Of a stretch of DNA of 64,000 nt, positions 57,223 through 64,000 are shown piece by piece; the first letter of the stretch is position 1; every line of letters starts with the position of its first letter. Both the position numbers and the translations under genes were made by a program. Under the pieces are notes generated by a model. That model saw only the letters and a list, made by a program, of their open reading frames with translations, did not search any database and was not told the DNA's origin. The stretch is from NCBI GenBank assembly GCA_019914945.1, contig CM034103.1:434001-498000 (forward strand), written 5' to 3'. Source of the DNA: Typha latifolia. Its lineage: Eukaryota > Streptophyta > Magnoliopsida > Poales > Typhaceae.

Positions 57223-58442
57223 TCAAACAGTAGGGTAAGATGAATCCAATGCAATGCCACACAGCCCATCCTTTGAACGTATGTCCTTCTTCATCAGTAT
57301 GTAACCTTTGTTTCCCCAACCCAATCCCCAAGAATTCCTCAGTATCCAATACTTAGTCCCAGTGGAATCCTTCCCATATCCAACAGCAACAACACCGTGA
57401 TTTAGCTCGGTGCCGCACGGCCCGTCGAAGACACCGCTCGAGTAGAACTGGAAATCAAAGCCGCCGGCGTCGATCGACACTGACACCGGTTGAAACGCCA
57501 CCGCCTTCATGAGGGCCTTCTCGCTTCTGGGAGGCACGTTCTGGTAGCCGGAGATGGACGCTGCCAGGTGCCGGAGCTTCGCTTTGTTGCATCGGCCATC
57601 CACGCCTCGGTACGGGTAGTCGGCATTGGTGGTGATGCCTTTGTTGGACTTGATGAACTTGAAGGCTTCCTGCATGTATCCACCATTGCATCCTTCGTTC
57701 TTACCTTTTGTGTCACAGTCTACTAGTACTTGTTCGGATAGCGATAGCAGCTTCCGTTTCTTGATCTTTGTTATTCCTTCCACCGCAGCCACCGCAGAAA
57801 ATGCCCAGCAAGATCCTGCATATATATATATATATATATGTAGATATACCAAGTAATTATTGAGATGTCGATCAAGTAGATGGGTTGATAACTAGTTTCT
57901 ATCGTAGAAATGTGCTTTTCTCGATCAGCATCAAAGTTTGCTACATCGCTGCATCGAATTCTTCCAACATATTTGGCTTCATTTCTACGATGGAAACTAG
58001 AGATTGATTCTTTGTACTTACCACAGTGGCCTTGGTCTTTGATACGATTCACCGCACCTTTGGATCTCCAGTCAATACTAGAAGGCAACCCGGTCACGTT
58101 CTCGTACATGAACGGCGTAACCGGGCTCGCCTTCTTCGGATCTTTAAACCCGACGTGGGTCGCCATGAACTCCTCGTTCGTCATATCGGCGAACCTGTTC
58201 ACGCTAAGCTTGTAGCTTCTTCTATTTGCAGCTTCTATGTAGTGCACATTCTTCTTGAACACCTCAAATCTCTGCTGCTTCTCCTCGGAACTCGTGTAAG
58301 CCTTCCCGTACTCTGCTATCCATTTCTCGTACCTTGCCGCCATTTCGTCGTCGGAGTTGGCACCGGAGACCAGTGGCGAAGCCGACAACCTGAAAACGAG
58401 GAAGAAAAGAAGTGCAAAATGGAACGACAATGAAGAAGCCAT
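57223..58442 (-). CDS. Papain-like cysteine protease (SAG39/SAG12 type), copy 1
   Basis: Two exons on the minus strand, 58442-58022 and 57815-57223 (stop TGA), give 337 residues. ATG 58442 is chosen because MASS matches the next gene; another in-frame ATG lies four codons upstream. A signal peptide ([11 protein letters not shown]) is followed by an ERFNIN prodomain ([20 protein letters not shown]) and the cleavage region [13 protein letters not shown]. Catalytic residues are Gln137 (KDQGHCG), Cys143 (GSCWAF), His280 ([11 protein letters not shown]) and Asn301 (RNSWG). It is a secreted or vacuolar C1A protease, a class active in senescence and defence. Unusual: Val170 replaces the near-invariant Glu of SEQELVDCD. 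The intron holds a TA repeat. Confidence 0.92.
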
Positions 58443-58520
58443 AGTACAACACACAATTCTCTATATGAGAAGGTGAGATGAAATCTTCTGTATATGTGAA
58501 ACTAACCTTGTATGCTTCTA

Positions 58521-58528
58521 TTTATATA
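58521..58528 (-). promoter_or_regulatory. TATA box of cysteine protease copy 1
   Basis: TATATAAA on the minus strand (TTTATATA on plus), 79 bases upstream of the assigned ATG. Confidence 0.6.
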
Positions 58529-59111
58529 CAGATCTCAAGCTTACTAGGTCTCAAACTAGTGGCGAAGGGAGATAATTAACGTGATTTTCTTGACCGCGTA
58601 GAGATTATAACACGTTTTGTACGTCACACAGAACAAGTATTCCTACTACATTGAATATATCTATATAACTTCATTTTGTTCATCTGGTATTGGCTTCCAA
58701 AGGTACAACTAGTTGACGTATAAAGAACTCCTGTCAATAAGTTGATTTTTAATTTTGGTTGACTTTAAGACGATAATATACAATTCTACTTGTGATTGGG
58801 TCCTCCTTCCTTCAGACCATCGTCAAAACAAGGGCAAACAAATATGGTTGGCAAAGTTTTCGATCGTGTAAGCTATTACTTCTTAAACAACGGGGAGTTT
58901 TTGTGTTTACCGCGCATTAATTTAATTATAAGAGTTGTTTTTCGTTTGCCACACCTTAAATTATAAGTTTATTATAGTGGAACTATTCATATTCATATAT
59001 AATAATATATAATGGTTTAATTAGTTTTGTCGTGGGAAAACGTTCACGTATTCGTACTTAGATTTTCTTGCATCAGCACGATAAATAATTAAATCAACTC
59101 GGTAAGAACTA
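58529..59111. other. AT-rich intergenic DNA upstream of protease copy 1
   Basis: No gene or repeat recognised. It contains the upstream promoter region of the minus-strand protease. Confidence 0.45.
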
Positions 59112-60782
59112 GGGGTGTAATCCAGCGGAGATAGTCGAGCTCTGTTCAAACTTGGCTTAATATTAATTTCCAGCCTAAGCCAAAGGATTAAGTTTAAATT
59201 AATTGATTAATTTTAATTTTAGCCTAGCTTAAGCTCAACACGAGTCCGAGCCTATTTCGAGTGTTTGATAAATAAATTCAAACCTGTTTTAAATTAAGCT
59301 TGAACTAAGTTTATTGAATCAAATTTCAGTTCAATCTAAATCAAACTTGAATTGAATTGTGGTTGACACTTTGTAAAAATCAAATCAAATATGTAACCAA
59401 ATTAAATCTTATTTACTATATATAAAAATTCAATTCAGCTTATTTATTATTTATAAATATGTATAAATGAGTCTTATAGACTCTAGTCTTATCAAGTTAG
59501 GTTTGTGCTTAAGCTCAGATTGAGCGTTTCTTCAGTGCCATAGAATTAATTGTTTATCAATCAGTTTAATAAAAATCTAACGGTTAAGATCTTTAATAGT
59601 ATAATAAGAATGAAAGATATTTTTTAACAATTATATTATCTTAATATTTTATCAAGTAAAAGACATATATATCATTAACTGAGAGTAATGTATATATATC
59701 AACATAAGGGTATTGATGTCTTTTATAATTAACTTGATGGGAATTTAATTACATTTTATCTTTTTGATTATTTTTGATTATTTACATATATCTCCCATTA
59801 GTTTAAGATTGATTTAAATTAAATTTTAATAGATAGAGATAGAGAATTATATTTAAATTGAAGTTTATCTCCAAATAAGTAAATTTAAATTATTTAATAT
59901 TAAATGATATCTTCTATAATTAAGACATAATTATATTTAAGAGAGAAATCTTAACGGAAGAAGAAAAAAAATATGTCGAGCGCTTCTTTCATACCGTAAA
60001 GTTAATTGTTTATTAATTAGTTTGATGAAGATTTAATGGTTAAGATCTTCAAGGTATAATAAGAAAATTAAGAAGTTAGGCATATGTAATTAAATCTTCT
60101 TAACTAATATACTATTTTTCTTATGTAATGTGGTTTTGAAATCGTTACTGATTTTAGTCTATTATAGTCGTTGGATTAAGATTTTAATTTTTAAAGGTGC
60201 ATTGAAGTATTTGCCTAATTTAATTGAACAAATATTTCCTCACACTTAACGATTATTATTATATACTTTAACGGAGACAGTTTACAATATATATGTATAA
60301 AAAGGGCTATCAAAATAATAATCGAGCTGACTTGAGCTTAGCTCGAAAATGAGTTAAACTAAACTTTATCTTCAAAATAGGCTTCCAGCATAGCTTGGTT
60401 ATGGGTCTGCTCAATCAAGTAGACTCAATGAGGTTCAATATAATTATAATATATACAATGTGAATAATATTTTTTATATTATACTATATTTTTATTATAT
60501 TCTAAAATTTACTTTAAATGTTATGTATTTTAGTCTTGTAAAGCTTAGTTATTTTAAGTTTGATTCAAGCCTAAATTAAACCTAATTTGATTCAAGCTTT
60601 ATTGGGCTTGAAATTTAGTTTAAATTGATTAAAGCTTGAAATTATTTATTGATCGACTCGTTCAAGCTCGAGTTTAAAATTAACTTGAATTAAAATTATT
60701 TGAGTTTAAACTTAACCATAAATCTAAGCTTGAAATTATTTTCAACTCTGCTCCATCGGCTATGCTCCATCGATTACACCCC
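59112..60782. mobile_element. hAT-like non-autonomous element, about 1.67 kb
   Basis: The left end GGGGTGTAATCCAGCGGA and right end TCCATCGATTACACCCC are inverted repeats (GGGGTGTAATC exact, then similar). The interior is AT-rich with GAGCTTGA/AAGCTTGAA words, like the CTCGAG-type element at 573-1072. No transposase frame and no clear 8-bp duplication (CTAAGAACT-like sequence on the left versus GTGAATTCT on the right are only partly alike). Inside, about 59522-59605 is repeated directly at 59978-60062. Confidence 0.55.
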
Positions 60783-61207
60783 GTGAATTCTGAAACATTA
60801 ACAGTGTCGATGTGCTATTCTAGTTTACTTTAGCTGCGATAACTAATTAAGGGAGAGATGGAATAGTTTTTTAATGTAATGCAACTAGCTAGGGAATGCC
60901 TAATATGAATAATTTTTTGTTCAAGGGCCCATGCAATATAAAAGCTTTAATATGTACCACTGTTCATCTACTGGAGAGCTGAACAAGGTTTATTTCATGA
61001 ATACCAAAGAAATTAAAGAGACGCATATTTCTCTTCTTCCAAACCCAAAACTGTGGGATATCATTTATTCCTTGAGCTCACATAACAGAATCTCAAACTA
61101 AAAATACGAATTTATTCTTCTTCCAAACCCTAATAATAATAGAACAAATTAACTACAACCTAACAAGAGCATCCAATACTAATCCATACTACCTACGTAT
61201 ACTTTTC
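60783..61207. other. 3' flank of protease copy 2
   Basis: The segment 61000-61200 resembles the 3' flank of copy 1 (57060-57220), for example ATTTATTCTTCTTNCAAACC.TAATAATAATA, which shows the genes were duplicated together with their 3' UTR. Confidence 0.55.
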
Positions 61208-62355
61208 TTAGCAAATAGTAGGGTAAGATGCATCCAACGCAATGCCACATATCCCATCCTTTGAACTGATGTCCTTCTTCATCAGAATATAACCGTTGTC
61301 ACCCCACTCCTCTCCCCATGAGTTCCTCACTATCCAATACTTAGTCCCGGTGGAATCCTCCCCGTATCCGACGGCAACAACGCCGTGATCTAGCTCGGTG
61401 CCGCACGGGCCGTCGAACACGCCGCTCGAGTAGAACTGGAAGTCGAAGCCGCTGGCGTCGATCGAGACTGACACCGGCTGAAACGCCACCGCCTTCATGA
61501 GGGCCTTCTCGCTTCTGTGTGGCACGTTCTGGTAGCCGGCGATGGACGCCGCCCGGTGGCGGAGCTTGGCGTTGTTGCATTGGCCATCCACGGCCTGGTA
61601 CGGGTAGTCGGCTTCGGTGGTGATGTCTTTGTTGGATTTGATGAACTTGAAAGCGTCCTGCATGAATCCTCCATTGCATCCTTCGTTTTCACCTTTTATG
61701 TCGCAATCCACTAGTTCTTGCTCGGATAGCGACAGCAGCTTCCCTTTCTTGATCTTTGTTATTCCCTCAACCGCCGCCACCGCGGAAAAAGCCCAGCAAG
61801 ATCCTGCATATATGTCAAAGTATATATTGAACAAGTATCTGCACATCTACTTGATCGTTATCGTATGATCGAGCCTTTCTTTCTCTAATATTCTAATATT
61901 ATCGAATCCTTGATCTTTGATAGGATTGATTCTTTGTACTTACCACAGTCGCCTTGGTCTTTGATAGGATTCACCGCACCTTTGGATCTCCAGTCAATAC
62001 TGGAAGGCAACCCGGTCGCGTCCTCGTACATGAACGGCGTGGCCTTTCTAGCCTCCCGTGGACCTTTAAACCCGCCGTGAGTCGCCATGAACTCCTCGTT
62101 CGTCATGTCGGCGAATCTATTCACTGTAAGGTTGTAGCTGCGTCCGTTTGCAGCTTCTATGTAGTCGACATTCTTCTTGAACACCTCAAATCTCCTCCGT
62201 CTCTCCTCGGAAGTCCTGTACGCCTTCCCGTACTTTGCCATCCAGTTCTTGTACCTCGCCGCCATTCTTTTGTCGGAGATTCCGCCGGCGAGCGATGGAG
62301 ACCCGAAGACGAGGAAGAAAAGAAGCGCAAAATGGAATAGTAGTGAAGAAGCCAT
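61208..62355 (-). CDS. Papain-like cysteine protease (SAG39/SAG12 type), copy 2
   Basis: Exons 62355-61944 and 61803-61208 (stop TAA) give 335 residues. Signal peptide [23 protein letters not shown] prodomain ([20 protein letters not shown]); [20 protein letters not shown]. The catalytic set is Gln134, Cys140, His277 ([11 protein letters not shown]) and Asn298, with all conserved disulfide cysteines (GCNGG, CGTE, GICGIA). SEQELVDCD is intact, unlike copy 1. It ends PTIC, where the other two copies end PTV, through a change around the old stop. Intron position and phase match copies 1 and 3. Expected to be secreted or vacuolar and active. Confidence 0.94.
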
Positions 62356-62444
62356 AGGAGAGTACTAGAGGAAATCTCTTTGTGTATGTGAAGTGAAGCT
62401 CTTGGACGAGTAAAGCAGGTAGCGAAGGAACTAATCATTCCACA

Positions 62445-62450
62445 TTTATA
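62445..62450 (-). promoter_or_regulatory. TATA box of cysteine protease copy 2
   Basis: TATAAATG on the minus strand, about 90 bases upstream of the start codon. Confidence 0.6.
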
Positions 62451-62455
62451 GATGA

Positions 62456-62756
62456 CGGAGGATAAGATACAGAGGGTTGGGTAACATAATTCTGTTCGTC
62501 TGTTATCGTTAATTAAGGAGTTTTGTTATCACCGTGATAAAGTTACACGTAACACGGTACAATTTGACTAGATTACAGATAAAGTTTTCTCTTTACATTA
62601 TTTATAAAATAGAGTTCTCAATCTATATAGAAACGCTATCTCAATCTCCTTCCCTAGATATCAGGCAATTAACTTGGTGCATGAGGAATTGAATAATAAC
62701 AATGTCAACGTACTGCAGCTATGATAGTTTAGTTTAGCTTGGCTAATTAACTAATA

Positions 62757-62792
<36 letters not shown>

Positions 62793-63056
62793 TGAGAGAA
62801 AATGGAGGCAAAAGAAACAGTAGGAATTCCAAAGAAAAAGAGTACATATCTCTCTCTTATTGCAAACACAACTTTGGGCTAGCTATTATTCCACAAGGAG
62901 TAGAAGCTGCCCCATTTATTCTTCTCATCACAAATTACCTTTAATAATAATAACAATTAAAAGAAGAAGGTACTGGGAATATGACATCCAACAATAAGGC
63001 AAATCTGGTACCAGAAGAACAAGCAAACCTTCATAGCATACGTATATGTACGTATA
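62456..63056. other. Intergenic DNA with (GA)n between protease copies 2 and 3
   Basis: A GA run at about 62758-62792 with two interruptions. Otherwise promoter DNA of copy 2 and the 3' flank of copy 3 (TAATAATAATAACAATTAAA). No gene. Confidence 0.55.
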
Positions 63057-64000
63057 TCAAACAGTAGGGTAAGATGCATACGTTGCAATGGCACACAGTC
63101 CCTTCTTTGAACGTACGTCCTTCTTCATCAGTATATAGCCATTGTCACCCCACCCCACTCCCCACGAGTTCCTCACTATCCAATAATTAGGCCCCGTGGA
63201 GTTTTTCCCATATCCAACAACAACGACGGCGTGATTTGTCTTGGTACCGCACGGCCCGTCGAACACGCCACTCTTGTAGAACTGGAAGTCTGAGCCACGG
63301 GCGTCGATGCTGACCGACACCGGTTGAGCCGCCGCCGCCTTCATTAGGTATTTTTCTCTTCTCGGCCACACGATACGATAGCGAGCGATGGACGCCGCCC
63401 GATGGGCTAACTTAGTTCGGTTGCACGGGCCTTGCACGGCTTGGTACGGGTAGTCGGATTCGGTGGTGATGCCTTTGTTGGATCTGATGAACTTGAAGGC
63501 CTCCTGCTTGTTTCCTCCCTGGCATCCGTGATTTTTACCTCTTGTGTCGCAGTCCACGAGTTCTTGCTCGGAGAGCGACAGCAGCTTCCCTTTCTTGATC
63601 TGTATTATTCCTTCGACCGCCGCCACCGCCGAAAATGCCCAACAAGATCCTACGTTACCGTACGCATGCAAAGTACGTACACGTACAGCATCATTTGTTT
63701 CTATTGCTATGATGGTAGTAATTAATTAACTAGAGATTAGTTCTTTCTCTACTTACCACAGCGACCTTGGTCTTTGATAGGATTTACCGCACCCTTAGCT
63801 CTCCAATCAATACTAGAGGGCACTCGGCTGACGTTCGCGTGCACGGGCGCCGTCGTTGGAGTTGTCCCCCTCTTCGGGTCTTCAAACCCGGAGCCGGCGT
63901 GAGACGCCATGAACTCCTCGTTCGTCAGGTCGGCGAATTGATTCACGCTAAGGCTGTATCCGCGTCTGTATCCGCGATTTGCGGCATCGATGTAGTACAC
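63057..64000 (-). CDS. Papain-like cysteine protease (SAG39/SAG12 type), copy 3, 5'-partial
   Basis: Exon 2 is 63649-63057 (stop TGA). Exon 1 is visible from 63757 to the window end, so the signal peptide and most of the ERFNIN helix lie outside. Visible parts: [18 protein letters not shown] of the prodomain, [34 protein letters not shown] (catalytic Cys), [23 protein letters not shown] (His) and IVRNSWG (Asn). It is the most divergent of the three in exon 2: [20 protein letters not shown] replaces the [19 protein letters not shown] of its neighbours, and GCQGG replaces GCNGG. The catalytic set is complete, so it is likely active if the missing end is sound. Confidence 0.92.

Overview
The window is nuclear DNA of a flowering plant, most likely a monocot. 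It is AT-rich, has long spliced genes with GT-AG introns, plant-only families (DUF247, ARG1-type J protein, QALGGH zinc finger, adenylate isopentenyltransferase), LTR and non-LTR retrotransposon debris, MITE-like inverted repeats and many TA, GA and GAA microsatellites. GC-rich intronless ORFs next to AT-rich genes fit a commelinid monocot; a bromeliad such as pineapple is my guess, not a proof.

Layout: (1) 1-3.5 kb: the 3' end of a BRUTUS/HRZ-type hemerythrin-RING ubiquitin ligase (+), with a hAT-like element in its long upstream intron. (2) 4.5-32.3 kb: a DUF247 array, all on +. It has three intact genes (4584, 8391, 17193), one frameshifted copy (25403), one copy with a single nonsense codon (28673) and two 5' fragments (11.8 and 16.3 kb). 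The intervening DNA is largely made of repeated copies of the genes' own flanks, interrupted by LINE fragments, solo LTRs (one nested in another) and a large inverted repeat. (3) 35.1 kb: a single-finger C2H2 repressor-like protein. (4) 37.7-50.2 kb: three housekeeping genes that can be read exon by exon: an ARG1-like J protein (-, 11 exons), V-ATPase subunit G (+, 3 coding exons), and a multipass membrane protein like the N-terminal half of ZnT5/MTP12 zinc transporters (+, 10 exons, one GC-AG intron). (5) 55.2 kb: an intronless cytokinin-synthesis isopentenyltransferase. (6) 57.2-64 kb: three tandem papain-like cysteine proteases (-), the last cut by the window edge, with a second hAT-like element between the first two.

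The most notable region is the DUF247 array. The 17.2 kb gene looks like a chimera: a promoter and 5' part copied from the 8.4 kb gene were placed inside another DUF247 gene, whose 5' stub remains at 16.3 kb and whose 3' end was reused. The two resulting paralogs differ almost only by amino-acid-changing substitutions in their N-terminal region. Both have lost the ancestral start codon (ATG to GTG) and appear to start at a Met about 20 codons downstream. DUF247 proteins are the determinants at the grass S and Z self-incompatibility loci, so rapid turnover here is worth testing, although DUF247 arrays also occur elsewhere without that role.

All exon boundaries come from reading frame, splice consensus and remembered family sequence. 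No alignment or search was run.
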